Shown piece after piece: positions 51,426 to 60,617 of a stretch of 64,000 bases of DNA. The notes below the pieces were generated by a model. It did no database searches. It had not been told where the DNA came from and worked only from the letters and a program-made list of their open reading frames with translations. A program made the translations under genes and the position numbers. The stretch's first letter is position 1. Each line of letters opens with the position of its first letter. Origin of the DNA: Hymenobacter volaticus (lineage in GTDB: Bacteria > Bacteroidota > Bacteroidia > Cytophagales > Hymenobacteraceae); assembly GCF_022921055.1 (NCBI RefSeq), contig NZ_CP095061.1, positions 1,775,501 through 1,839,500 of the forward strand, in the 5' to 3' direction.

Positions 51426-51884
51426 CTACTCTCCCTTTGATACTTTGAATCCCACACGTTTCGGGCGGAGGCTGTCGAAGTACTGCACAGCGAGACGGTA
51501 GCTTTCCAGTTTGAAGCCGCTGATGCTGCCTACGCAATGCTTGCCGAGCAAGCTCTTCTGCCGAAATTCCTCTCGAGCGTGCAGGTTGCTCAAGTGAACT
51601 TCTATCACGGGCGCATTGATACCGGCAATAGCATCGGCAATGGCTACGCTGGTGTGGGTGTAGCCACCGGCGTTGAGCACAATGCCGTGGTAGGTATAGC
51701 CCACCTCGTGCAGTTTGTCTAGTATTGCCCCCTCGTGGTTGCTTTGGAAATACTCGATTGTCAGTTCCGGAAAGGCATTGCGGAGTTCGGGCAGATAGTC
51801 GTCGAAAGAGCGGGTGCCGTAGATGCCCGGCTCGCGCCGGCCTAGTAGGTTAAGGTTGGGGCCGTTGAGGATGAGAATGTGCAT
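51426..51884 (-). CDS. aroQ: type II 3-dehydroquinate dehydratase
   Basis: This 152-residue shikimate-pathway enzyme starts MHILILNGPNLNLLGRREPG and has the catalytic Tyr22 in IYGTRSF, the NAGGYTHTSV substrate loop (residues 71-80) and VIEVHLSNLHAREEFR with the general-acid His102. It removes water from 3-dehydroquinate. I chose the ATG at 51884; an upstream in-frame extension of 49 residues is not family-like. Length is normal. Confidence 0.95.
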   Translation of the reverse strand: MHILILNGPNLNLLGRREPGIYGTRSFDDYLPELRNAFPELTIEYFQSNHEGAILDKLHEVGYTYHGIVLNAGGYTHTSVAIADAIAGINAPVIEVHLSNLHAREEFRQKSLLGKHCVGSISGFKLESYRLAVQYFDSLRPKRVGFKVSKGE

Positions 51885-52052
51885 TGAGCTATGGTTGGGT
51901 GTTAGGTAGACACTTAGTAAGAGTGGTTCGATAGCAAGGCAAATCAAACCGGTAGAATCTATTTCTCTGGCAAGTCTCGCTAAACTTGCAGGAATATGCA
52001 GGTCGCCTTTTAAGAATCGACCATCCAACAAGCAGCAATTCCTTGATTACCT

Positions 52053-52955
52053 ATGTCTACTTGGTCTATTGCCCTGCGGCAATTTGAGGGCTACTTACAG
52101 CTCGAAAAATCATTGTCGGCCAACTCCGTGGAGGCATATGTGCGCGACGTAGGCAAGCTGCGTTATTTTCTGGAAATCCGGCACTTGCCCAACAATCCTA
52201 AGGAAGTGACCACCGCGCTGTTGCGCGAGTTTCTGGACTGGTTAGGCGAACTTGGAATGTCGGCCACCTCACAAGCCCGCACCCTTTCGGGCATCAAGGC
52301 GTTTTTCAGCTTCATGATCATGGAGGACCTCTTGCTCATTGATCCTACAGATACGCTGGAAGCTCCCAAAACCGGCCGCAAACTTCCCGACACGCTCAGC
52401 TACGAAGACATACTTCAGTTGTTGGAGGCCATCGACTTGAGCACGCCCGAGGGCACCCGCAACCGGGCCATCTTGGAGGTGCTCTACAGCTCGGGTCTGC
52501 GCGTGAGCGAGTTAACCGAGTTGCGTCTGTCGAATTTATACGTCGATCAAGGATTTGTGCGTGTGACGGGCAAAGGCAACAAGGAACGCCTCGTGCCCAT
52601 TGGCCGCGACGCCCTGAAGCACATCGGAATTTACTTGCAAAGCATCCGTACGCATCTCGATATCAAGCCGGGCAACGAAGACTTTGTATTCCTGAACCGA
52701 CGAGGCGCTAAGCTTTCCAGAATCATGATTTTCAACATCATCAAGGAAGCTGCCAACACAGCCGGAGTGCGCAAGAGCATCAGTCCGCACACCTTACGCC
52801 ATTCGTTTGCTACCCACCTCATCGAAGGAGGAGCTGATTTGCGAGCGGTGCAAGAAATGTTAGGCCACGAAAGCATCACGACCACCGAAATCTACACGCA
52901 CCTCGACCGAGACTATCTGCGGCAAATTATTACGGCATTTCACCCCCGAAGCTGA
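52053..52955 (+). CDS. xerD: site-specific tyrosine recombinase XerD
   Basis: This 300-residue recombinase has an N-terminal SAM-like core-binding domain (QLEKSLSANSVEAYVRDVGK) and the catalytic residues Arg150 (SSGLRVSEL), Lys174 (TGKGNKER), His246 and Arg249 (HTLRHSF), His272 (LGHESITTTE) and the nucleophile Tyr281 (IYTHLD). It resolves chromosome dimers at dif with XerC, activated by FtsK. The ftsK gene is 2.4 kb downstream on the same strand. Confidence 0.95.
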   Translation: MSTWSIALRQFEGYLQLEKSLSANSVEAYVRDVGKLRYFLEIRHLPNNPKEVTTALLREFLDWLGELGMSATSQARTLSGIKAFFSFMIMEDLLLIDPTDTLEAPKTGRKLPDTLSYEDILQLLEAIDLSTPEGTRNRAILEVLYSSGLRVSELTELRLSNLYVDQGFVRVTGKGNKERLVPIGRDALKHIGIYLQSIRTHLDIKPGNEDFVFLNRRGAKLSRIMIFNIIKEAANTAGVRKSISPHTLRHSFATHLIEGGADLRAVQEMLGHESITTTEIYTHLDRDYLRQIITAFHPRS

Positions 52956-53032
52956 GGCATTCAATAGAAACTACTCACTGTTCTAACCGCCAGCTAGTAA
53001 GTGCTTAGCTTTCGGCAGATGCTCGTTCATTG

Positions 53033-53470
53033 TTAACAATCACAGCCGCTGTGGCATCCTCGCAGCCAATCTTCGGCTTCTTCAACCGACTCGAAAAGCT
53101 GTAGTTCAGTGCCCGAATTACGAGTCCAATTGGTGTCGAGGTCACTGACGTTGGCGTCGCCACCTGGCTGCATTACATGCGCCACGCAAGCTGGTGGGGT
53201 TGTATGGGTACTGTCCCAAGCATACCGCAGCCAAGTCAGCGAATCAAACCAAGGATTGAGAACTTGGCTGTTGTCGTTAAGAAAAAGGGTCACTACTGGA
53301 TTGCTGAGCACGCCTAACGAAGAGACAATACTTTGCAATGCGTGCTGCGGATTAATAAAGCCGCGCCAGGTTGCGCGCAGCCATTGATTGTGAGCATCAT
53401 ATTCAACTTGGCAGGATGGCTGCTCAGCTGAAAGCGTGGTAAGTGGAGACATAGGACAATGCAAGGACAA
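53033..53470 (-). CDS. STAS/SpoIIAA-like hypothetical protein, similar to 33694-34128
   Basis: This 145-residue protein has the same plan as the protein at 33694-34128: an early strand pair (CQVEYDAHNQWLRATWRGFI), then VVTLFLNDNSQVLN, WFDSLTWLRYAWD, ACVAHVMQPG and a final EEAEDWLRGC. It ends with a Cys-rich tail (GCHSGCDC). It probably belongs to the same Bacteroidota family of unknown function. The start could be six codons later. Confidence 0.55.
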   Translation of the reverse strand: MSLHCPMSPLTTLSAEQPSCQVEYDAHNQWLRATWRGFINPQHALQSIVSSLGVLSNPVVTLFLNDNSQVLNPWFDSLTWLRYAWDSTHTTPPACVAHVMQPGGDANVSDLDTNWTRNSGTELQLFESVEEAEDWLRGCHSGCDC

Positions 53471-53550
53471 AGAAAAACCTTAATCAGGCATTGCAAATAG
53501 GAGTGAGAGAGTAGCAGGGCAGTGGTAATTTCGCAGCAAATCTAATCATT

Positions 53551-55275
53551 GTGCCATCACCTAGGATATATAATTTACTTCATACGTCGCCCTTTTTAGC
53601 CGCTCTATTGGGGTTGCTAGTGTTTCTGCTGCCGTTCGCAGTTTTGCAGGACCATAGCTATATCACCATCGACGACAACTTAGAAGCCGAGTTTGCTATT
53701 CCGTATCTGCTTGTGAAGCAGAATGTAGCACTTGATCACCGCCCAACGGTGGTGTTGCCAGCTGTGATGGATGGGCTGCCACGCACTGCTGCCCGCTCGG
53801 GCCTGAACGTAACTGTCGGGCTGTTTGAGGTACTGCCGCCCTGGGCTGTTTATGAGGTGCAGCAAGCCCTAGTGCGGATACTCAGTTTAGTTGCCATGTA
53901 TGCATTAGTGCGCCGGCATTGGCTACGCGAAGCTCACCAAAAAGCGCTAGCGGCAGGAGTGGCACTGTGCTGGGCACTGCTGCCATTTTATACCATATAT
54001 GGATGGTCGGTGCCGGGGCAAGCGGGCCTGTTGCTGGCCTTTCTGGAACTGCGCCGCGGGCCAGCACGGTGGTGGCACTGGCTGCTTATCGGTACGTTTC
54101 CGCTGTGGAGCATATTCGCGTTTGTAGGACCATTTGTCCTGACTGCCTCCGGGCTGCTTGTCCTCTACGACTGGTGGCAAACTCGCCGCCTGAAGGCGCG
54201 CTTGGTAGTGGGAGTGTTGCTGTTATTAGGAATGTACTTGGTGGTAGAGTGGCCGCTGTTTTACTCCCTGCTGATTGCCAAGCAGTTTGTGCCGCATCGG
54301 CTGGAGTTTGATATGCGACGAATCTCACCCATGGGCTTGGTCGAGGGGTTGCGTAGTACAGCCCAATTCTTCTTTGTCGGGCAGTACCATGCCAGCCGCT
54401 TTCTACGGCTGGCTATTTTGTTGGCAGTATCCCTGGCGGTCCTGCGGGCGCCAGCCAGCCAGCAGGTGAAGCAGTTAAGGAGGTTTGGGCCGTGGCTGCT
54501 GGTGTTGGCGGGGCTGGCATTATTCAGCGGGTTTTATCCGCAACTGGTGGCAGCTTTACAGACGCAGGTGCCAGCGGTAGGAGCTTTCAATTTCGGACGT
54601 TTTCATTTCCTGAGTCCGTTGCTGTGGTTTATGTTGCTAGCGCTGGCTCTCCGCATTTTGCCAGTTCGTTGGCAGGTTACCTTACTAGGTATGCAGTTGC
54701 TAGTGGGCTTGGCCATGAATGCGGAATGGCTCAACAACCTGCGCGAGTTAGCCGGTCGGCCGCGGGCCTTGGAGCCCAACTATGCAGCGTACGTGAGTGC
54801 GCCATTGTTCGAGCAGGTACAGCAGACTATCCGGCAACAGACCGGCCTTGAACCCGCGCAGTATCGGGTGGTTTGTCTAGGGTTTCCACCAGCGGTGGCT
54901 CAGCTCAACAACTTCTACACGCTCGATTCCTACCAAAACAATTATCCACTTGCTTATAAGCACAAGTTTCGGCCGCTGATTGCCGGAGAGTTGGCTAAGA
55001 GTCCGATGCTGCGAGCTTACTTCGATGCTTGGGGCAACCGGTGCTTCTTATTTTCAGCAGAGTTGGGCAAGGATTTCCGTGTAGGCGCGTTTCAGCAGCG
55101 TGTTGTGCAGGATTTCACGTTTGATCCTAGTACCTTCCGAAAGTTGAGGGGCCGTTACGTATTGTCGGCAGCCCGGCTAGCTCAACCCGCTCAAAGCGGC
55201 CTCCGTTCGGTTGGCGTATTCAGCCGGCCAGATGCCTATTGGCGGATTTACCTGTACGAGGTGATGAACAAGTGA
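53551..55275 (+). CDS. DUF6044-like multi-spanning membrane protein
   Basis: This 574-residue protein has about ten hydrophobic segments and resembles DUF6044-like membrane proteins: LQDHSYITIDDNLEAEFAIP after the first helix, TAARSGLNVTVGLFEVLPPW, ALCWALLPFYTIYGWSVPGQ, and a hydrophilic C-terminal domain with NNFYTLDSYQNNYPLAYKHK. Some relatives look like glycosyltransferase-C fold enzymes, but no activity is known to me. It starts with GTG at 53551. It is the only gene between two single units. Confidence 0.65.
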   Translation: MPSPRIYNLLHTSPFLAALLGLLVFLLPFAVLQDHSYITIDDNLEAEFAIPYLLVKQNVALDHRPTVVLPAVMDGLPRTAARSGLNVTVGLFEVLPPWAVYEVQQALVRILSLVAMYALVRRHWLREAHQKALAAGVALCWALLPFYTIYGWSVPGQAGLLLAFLELRRGPARWWHWLLIGTFPLWSIFAFVGPFVLTASGLLVLYDWWQTRRLKARLVVGVLLLLGMYLVVEWPLFYSLLIAKQFVPHRLEFDMRRISPMGLVEGLRSTAQFFFVGQYHASRFLRLAILLAVSLAVLRAPASQQVKQLRRFGPWLLVLAGLALFSGFYPQLVAALQTQVPAVGAFNFGRFHFLSPLLWFMLLALALRILPVRWQVTLLGMQLLVGLAMNAEWLNNLRELAGRPRALEPNYAAYVSAPLFEQVQQTIRQQTGLEPAQYRVVCLGFPPAVAQLNNFYTLDSYQNNYPLAYKHKFRPLIAGELAKSPMLRAYFDAWGNRCFLFSAELGKDFRVGAFQQRVVQDFTFDPSTFRKLRGRYVLSAARLAQPAQSGLRSVGVFSRPDAYWRIYLYEVMNK

Positions 55276-55401
55276 TTTGGGAAATAGCTTTTTAGTGAGA
55301 TTGATGGTTTTTCATTCTACTAAAATGCTACACTCATTAGCTAGCTATTTTACTACATCACCATTGAAAAATGCCTAGATTTGGCCCTTTGGAGCGTTAG
55401 A

Positions 55402-58380
55402 ATGGCTAAAAATACATACAAACAAGATCAATCTTCACCGGCTAGCCGAAGCAATGAGCCGCGGCCACCGCGTGCCACTACGCCCCGGCCGGTTGCGGCA
55501 GAAGCCACTGCGCCCCGCGAAAATCGCCGTGCCTCTGAAACGAAAGCGGCGCCCAAGCCGCCCCGGCAACCCCTGAAACTGCCTTCTTTCAACTTAGGCG
55601 GTATGTTCGGGTTCGTGCGCGACCGGCGGTTCCAACTTTTCCTGGGCTTTTTCTTCCTGCTTGGTTCTCTCTACCTGACCATTGCTTTCCTCTCGTTCCT
55701 GTTCACGGGCCATGCCGACCAAAGCGTAGTGGCCGGGCTAGACCGAACAACAACGAAAGAGGCCGGTCAAGAAACCGGTAATTGGTTCGGGCTGCTCGGG
55801 GCCATGATAGCGCAGGTTTTCATTTACAAAGGCTTCGGAGTAGCAGCATTTGCCCTCATACCCATCGTCTTTTTTCTGGGCTATAAGATTGTATTTCGGC
55901 GAGCAGAGGTGTCGGTGAGCTATGTGCTGGCCCTGTGCTTGTTCCTGATGGGCTGGTTGAGCATATTGCTTGGCTACGTGGTGCTCACGATGCAAGCCCC
56001 TGATGCTGACCCCACGCTAGGGCACCGCCTTGACTTTCTGAGCGGCGGCATTGGCTATGAAGTAGCCCTCTGGCTCGATAGCTTAATTGGTTGGGGTACA
56101 GTGCTTCTTCTTGCCTTTCTACTGATTTCCTTCGTCGTCTTCTTCTTCAACGTCACGTCGCTCACGTTGCCTCGCTTCGGAACGGATGCCGAAGAAGATG
56201 AGGAAACTACTGAAAACCAAGGTGTAGCTAACCAGGCCCGCCCGGCAGGAAATTATGGTGCAACAACTCCTGTAGGTGTCAAAGAAGAGGAAGAGCGCGA
56301 CTTGGGCATGACGGTGCGGTCGTTGCGGCCTACCCCGCCAGCGGCTGTGGCTCGTCCGGCTGCCGTATATGAGCCCGAAGAAGACAATGAGCCTGATGCC
56401 CCGATTGTTACATCTGGTTCCATAGCCTCGCCGGCCTTCAGTGTGGCACCAAGTGCTGGAACTGGGGCATTGGCTGGAGCAACTGTGGCTGCCGCTAGCT
56501 CTGCTCTACCACTGACCGTTGCACCTGCCGCCAGTGCCGCTCTCAACGTAGCTAGTGCGGCTGCTACCGTAGCTTCCGGCGGCGCTACAGCCCCGGCAAA
56601 AGGCCCCAGCTTCTCCATCGAGTCCGCTATTGATCCTGAGCCGGTGGTGGCCAAACCAGCGCGCGTTCCTACGCCGCTTTCGCTTTCTGATTTAGTTGAT
56701 AATAACGCGCCGCTGCCTGTCACCAGCAGCCAGCCTTCAGCCAGTTCTGTTCCGCAGCCCACCCTGCAGATCACCAACAAAGCAGCCGAGTTGGATCCCG
56801 CTGCTGGTGCTGATATGGCCGTGATTGCGGAGGAGGACGAGGATGCCGACGCCATGCCGGCTGTCAACTACGACCCCACGCTGGACCTTTCGCGCTACCA
56901 GTACCCAACGCTAGAGCTGCTCAACGACTATGGGCAAGCTAAAGCGCAGGTAACCAAGGAAGAACTGGAAGCCAACAAGGACCGCATTGTCGAGACGCTG
57001 GGCCATTACGGTATCAATATCGCCAGCATCAAGGCTACAATTGGCCCTACCGTCACGCTCTACGAAATCGTGCCGGATGCTGGGGTGCGTATCTCGAAAA
57101 TCAAGAGCTTGGAAGATGATATAGCCTTGAGCTTAGCTGCGTTAGGCATCCGTATCATTGCTCCTATTCCTGGCAAAGGCACTATCGGTATTGAAGTGCC
57201 GAACGCCAAAAAGGAAATGGTAAGTATACGGTCGGTGTTCAGCACCGAGAAGTTTGCGCACACCGAAATGGACCTGCCCATTGCGTTCGGGCGCACTATC
57301 ACCAACGAGGTATTTGTGGTGGATTTGGCCAAAATGCCTCACTTGCTGATGGCTGGTGCCACTGGTCAGGGTAAGTCGGTGGGCTTGAACGTGATTCTGG
57401 CGTCGTTGCTTTACAAGCGCCACCCGGCCCAGTTGAAGTTCGTGCTCGTCGATCCGAAGAAGGTGGAACTGAGCATCTTCAACAAGATTGAGCGCCACTT
57501 CTTGGCCAAACTACCCGACACTGATGAAGCCATCATCACCGACACTAAAAAGGTGGTGAACACGCTGAACTCGTTGTGCATGGAAATGGACCGGCGCTAT
57601 GATTTGCTGAAAGATGCTGGCTGCCGCAACCTGAAAGAGTACAACCGCAAGTTCATTGAGCGGCGCCTCAACCCCAAGAAAGGGCACCGGTACCTGCCGT
57701 TCATCGTGCTAGTAATCGACGAGCTTGCCGACTTGATGATGACGGCCGGCAAGGAAGTGGAAACCCCGATTGCGCGCCTCGCTCAGCTGGCTCGTGCTAT
57801 TGGTATTCACCTGATTGTGGCTACTCAGCGGCCTTCGGTCAACGTTATCACGGGTATCATCAAAGCCAACTTTCCGTGCCGGATTTCCTTTAAAGTGACT
57901 TCGAAGATTGACTCGCGCACCATCCTCGATGCTGGTGGTGCTGACCAACTCGTTGGCCAAGGCGACATGCTCATTTCGCAAGGTTCCGACATTATTCGGG
58001 TGCAGTGCGCCTTCATCGACACGCCCGAAGTGGACCGCCTGTGTGATTTTGTGGGCGAACAGCAAGGCTACCCTGATGCTTACATGCTACCCGAAGTAGT
58101 AGGCGAGTCGGGTGGGGGCAACGGCGACCTCGAAGACATGGACCCCAGCCAGCGCGACTCGATGTTTGAGGAGGCAGCTCGCGTCATTGTCACGCACCAG
58201 CAGGGCAGCACCTCGCTGCTCCAGCGCCGCTTGAAACTCGGTTACAACCGCGCTGGCCGCCTCATCGACCAGCTAGAACAGGCCGGTGTGGTAGGACCAT
58301 TTGAAGGCAGCAAAGCACGCGAAGTCTTAATTCCGGACGAATATAGTTTGGAACAGTTGTTGAATACGTTGCCTAAATAG
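55402..58380 (+). CDS. ftsK: DNA translocase FtsK
   Basis: This 992-residue protein has four N-terminal membrane helices (about residues 70-260), a long Ala/Pro/Glu-rich linker (about 270-495) and the FtsK motor: an alpha domain (TLELLNDYGQAKAQVTKEEL), Walker A GATGQGKS at residues 652-659, Walker B LVIDELADLMM with Asp773, and SVNVITGIIKANFPCRISFK. The C-terminal gamma winged helix (STSLLQRRLKLGYNRAGRLI, about 930-980) reads KOPS sites and activates XerD. It clears the terminus region at division. The start is the ATG at 55402. Confidence 0.95.
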   Translation: MAKNTYKQDQSSPASRSNEPRPPRATTPRPVAAEATAPRENRRASETKAAPKPPRQPLKLPSFNLGGMFGFVRDRRFQLFLGFFFLLGSLYLTIAFLSFLFTGHADQSVVAGLDRTTTKEAGQETGNWFGLLGAMIAQVFIYKGFGVAAFALIPIVFFLGYKIVFRRAEVSVSYVLALCLFLMGWLSILLGYVVLTMQAPDADPTLGHRLDFLSGGIGYEVALWLDSLIGWGTVLLLAFLLISFVVFFFNVTSLTLPRFGTDAEEDEETTENQGVANQARPAGNYGATTPVGVKEEEERDLGMTVRSLRPTPPAAVARPAAVYEPEEDNEPDAPIVTSGSIASPAFSVAPSAGTGALAGATVAAASSALPLTVAPAASAALNVASAAATVASGGATAPAKGPSFSIESAIDPEPVVAKPARVPTPLSLSDLVDNNAPLPVTSSQPSASSVPQPTLQITNKAAELDPAAGADMAVIAEEDEDADAMPAVNYDPTLDLSRYQYPTLELLNDYGQAKAQVTKEELEANKDRIVETLGHYGINIASIKATIGPTVTLYEIVPDAGVRISKIKSLEDDIALSLAALGIRIIAPIPGKGTIGIEVPNAKKEMVSIRSVFSTEKFAHTEMDLPIAFGRTITNEVFVVDLAKMPHLLMAGATGQGKSVGLNVILASLLYKRHPAQLKFVLVDPKKVELSIFNKIERHFLAKLPDTDEAIITDTKKVVNTLNSLCMEMDRRYDLLKDAGCRNLKEYNRKFIERRLNPKKGHRYLPFIVLVIDELADLMMTAGKEVETPIARLAQLARAIGIHLIVATQRPSVNVITGIIKANFPCRISFKVTSKIDSRTILDAGGADQLVGQGDMLISQGSDIIRVQCAFIDTPEVDRLCDFVGEQQGYPDAYMLPEVVGESGGGNGDLEDMDPSQRDSMFEEAARVIVTHQQGSTSLLQRRLKLGYNRAGRLIDQLEQAGVVGPFEGSKAREVLIPDEYSLEQLLNTLPK

Positions 58381-58498
58381 TAAGTGAGACGTGATACGGG
58401 GCACAAAAAGGATCATTTTAAAGTTCTTTTTGTTAAGTCTTAAACAAAGCTCGGTTTCGTACGTCTTGTACTTACTTCTACTGAACCACCTTTTTGTA

Positions 58499-59143
58499 AT
58501 GAAAAAATTCTTCGCCCTGTTTGCTCTTTCGGTTTCGCTATGCTCAACCGCTACGGCGCAGCAGGACCCCAAAGCTGGTAAGATTCTGGACCAGATGAGT
58601 GCCAAGTATCAGGCTATGAAAGCTTACAAAGCCTCTTTCACTCAAACGCTGGAAAACGACGCGGCTAAAGTAAAAGAGAACATGAGCGGCGACATTACCG
58701 TGAGCGGCCAGAAGTTCCGGTTGAAGATGAGTGGCCAAGAAGTTATCAACGACGGCAAAACCATGTATACCTACATGAAAGCCGAGAACGAGGTTAACAT
58801 CTCTGATTATGAGTCGGATGAGCAGGAAATTTCACCCGCTCAGATCTATTCGCTCTACAAGAAAGGCTATAAGTATTCGTACGTACAGGAGGCTAAAGAA
58901 GGCGGCGAGGTAGTGGACATCATCGAACTCGCCCCAGAAGACCGGAGCAACCCTGTGTTTAAGGTTCGTATGAAAGTGAGCAAGGTTGACAAGTCGGTAA
59001 GAAGCTGGCAGATGTTCAAAAAGAACGGCAACCGCTACACCGTCAAAATCAACAAGTTCACGCCTAATGTGCCTGTAGACGCTACCACGTTTGCCTTCGA
59101 CAAGACTAAGTACAAAGGCGTGAAAGTTATTGACCTGCGTTAG
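58499..59143 (+). CDS. lolA: outer-membrane lipoprotein carrier LolA-like protein
   Basis: This 214-residue protein has a signal peptide (MKKFFALFALSVSLCSTATA) and the LolA pattern: KILDQMSAKYQAMKAYKASF (about residues 27-46), FTQTLEN, GDITVSGQKFRLKMSGQEVI, GKTMYTYMKAENEVNISDYE and PNVPVDATTFAFDKTKY near the end. LolA ferries lipoproteins from LolCDE across the periplasm. It lies 118 bases after ftsK. An upstream in-frame extension to 58391 would hide the signal peptide and is rejected. Confidence 0.9.
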   Translation: MKKFFALFALSVSLCSTATAQQDPKAGKILDQMSAKYQAMKAYKASFTQTLENDAAKVKENMSGDITVSGQKFRLKMSGQEVINDGKTMYTYMKAENEVNISDYESDEQEISPAQIYSLYKKGYKYSYVQEAKEGGEVVDIIELAPEDRSNPVFKVRMKVSKVDKSVRSWQMFKKNGNRYTVKINKFTPNVPVDATTFAFDKTKYKGVKVIDLR

Positions 59144-59165
59144 GTTTAGCAATCTGCCGATCTGT

Positions 59166-59207
59166 CCGGCCCGCTTCCGCTTTGTGCGGAGGCGGGCCGG
59201 TTTAGTT
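59166..59207 (+). terminator. intrinsic terminator
   Basis: Stem CCGGCCCGC / GCGGGCCGG with an inner helix, followed by TTTAGTTTG, 23 bases after lolA. Confidence 0.7.
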
Positions 59208-59318
59208 TGTTGGGCCCTGTAAGGAATAGAATTCACGTAAAACAGAAAGAGCCTTTTTCGATTTCACTGGATGCAGACGACAATAGTTATATTTCGTGCT
59301 TCTATATCCTATTTCTTT

Positions 59319-60617
59319 ATGCAAGAAGATTTTCTCCATTACGTTTGGCAACACCAATACTTCGATAAAATAGATCTACGCACTACCGACGGTCAACTCG
59401 TCACCGTTTTAAAACCCGGATACCGCAACGCCGATGCTGGCCCTGATTTCCTTACTGCTCGCCTGCAACTTGACGATGTAGAATGGAACGGGGCCGTTGA
59501 AATCCATCTGAAAGCCTCAGATTGGCACCGCCACCAGCACCAAACCGACCCTAAATACGATCAAGTAGTGTTGCACGTAGTCCTTGAAGCCGACCAGCCG
59601 GTACAACGTCTCGATGGCAGTATAGTGCCCGCCTTGGCTTTGGCATCGCGCATTGCACCTGATTTACTGCGAGCTTATCACAATTTGCTGGAGGAGCCGA
59701 CATCCGCTTTGCCTTGCGCTCCGCAACTACAAATGGTGCCCGAAATCACCCGCACTAGCATGGTAGAACGAGCCTTGCTGGAGCGAGTAGAGCTCAAAGC
59801 CTCGGTAGTGTCCGATTTGCATCAGCGCCTCACCAATGATTGGGAGGCTACTGCTTACCATACGCTGGCTACTGCCTTTGGCTTTCAAAAAAACAGTGAG
59901 CCACTGGCGCGGCTTGCCAAGGCATTGCCGCTGGCCGTCATACGCCGCCACCGTCATGATCTTCTGCAATTGGAAGCACTGGTATTTGGGCAAGCGGGGT
60001 TCCTAGAGGAAGCCGGGGCATCCGTAGAGGATGAGTACACAGCCGCTTTGCGTCGGGAGTTCAATTTTTTACGTCACAAATACAGCTTGCACGGCACTGC
60101 TTTGGCCGCGCACGAGTGGAACTTTTTGCGGCTGCGCCCCGCAAATTTCCCGACGGTCCGTTTAGCTCAATTAGCAGCCGTGCTACACGTCCGTCCGGCT
60201 TTGTTTGATGCTATGCTAACTGCTGCTGATTTGCCTACGCTTACAAAATTCTTTCAGGTACCAACCTCTACGTATTGGCGTGAGCATTACCGTCCGGGCG
60301 TAGCAGGCAAAGTGCCAGGATTCGGCAAAAGCAGCATTCATTTGCTGATTACTAATGTGGTGGTGCCACTACGGGTAGCGTATGCCCGCCACACAGGCCA
60401 AGCGGAGCTAGTGGAAAGTGCAGTAGCATTGCTTAGCTTGCTGCCTGCTGAGCACAATCATATCACCGATGATTATGCGGCCTTAGGTTTCCAGCACCGC
60501 AGTTCGGCCGATTCGCAAGGGCTACTGGCGCTGCACCGGGCTTATTGTACTCCTCGCCGGTGCCTGCACTGCGCAGTCGGTAGCCGAATCATGCAACGTA
60601 ACCTAGTTACCCGTTGA
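59319..60617 (+). CDS. DUF2851 family protein
   Basis: This 432-residue protein shows the DUF2851 pattern common in Bacteroidota: MQEDFLHYVWQHQYFDKIDL at the start, PGYRNADAGPDFLTARLQLD (about residues 35-54), GAVEIHLKASDWHRHQHQTD, KYDQVVLHVVLEADQPVQRL and a C-terminal NFPTVRLAQLAAVLHVRPAL. It ends with a Cys pair motif TPRRCLHCAVG. Function unknown; the GAVEIHLKASDWHRH segment looks nuclease-like, but that is only a guess. The stop TGA overlaps the TTG start of the next gene. Confidence 0.8.
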   Translation: MQEDFLHYVWQHQYFDKIDLRTTDGQLVTVLKPGYRNADAGPDFLTARLQLDDVEWNGAVEIHLKASDWHRHQHQTDPKYDQVVLHVVLEADQPVQRLDGSIVPALALASRIAPDLLRAYHNLLEEPTSALPCAPQLQMVPEITRTSMVERALLERVELKASVVSDLHQRLTNDWEATAYHTLATAFGFQKNSEPLARLAKALPLAVIRRHRHDLLQLEALVFGQAGFLEEAGASVEDEYTAALRREFNFLRHKYSLHGTALAAHEWNFLRLRPANFPTVRLAQLAAVLHVRPALFDAMLTAADLPTLTKFFQVPTSTYWREHYRPGVAGKVPGFGKSSIHLLITNVVVPLRVAYARHTGQAELVESAVALLSLLPAEHNHITDDYAALGFQHRSSADSQGLLALHRAYCTPRRCLHCAVGSRIMQRNLVTR

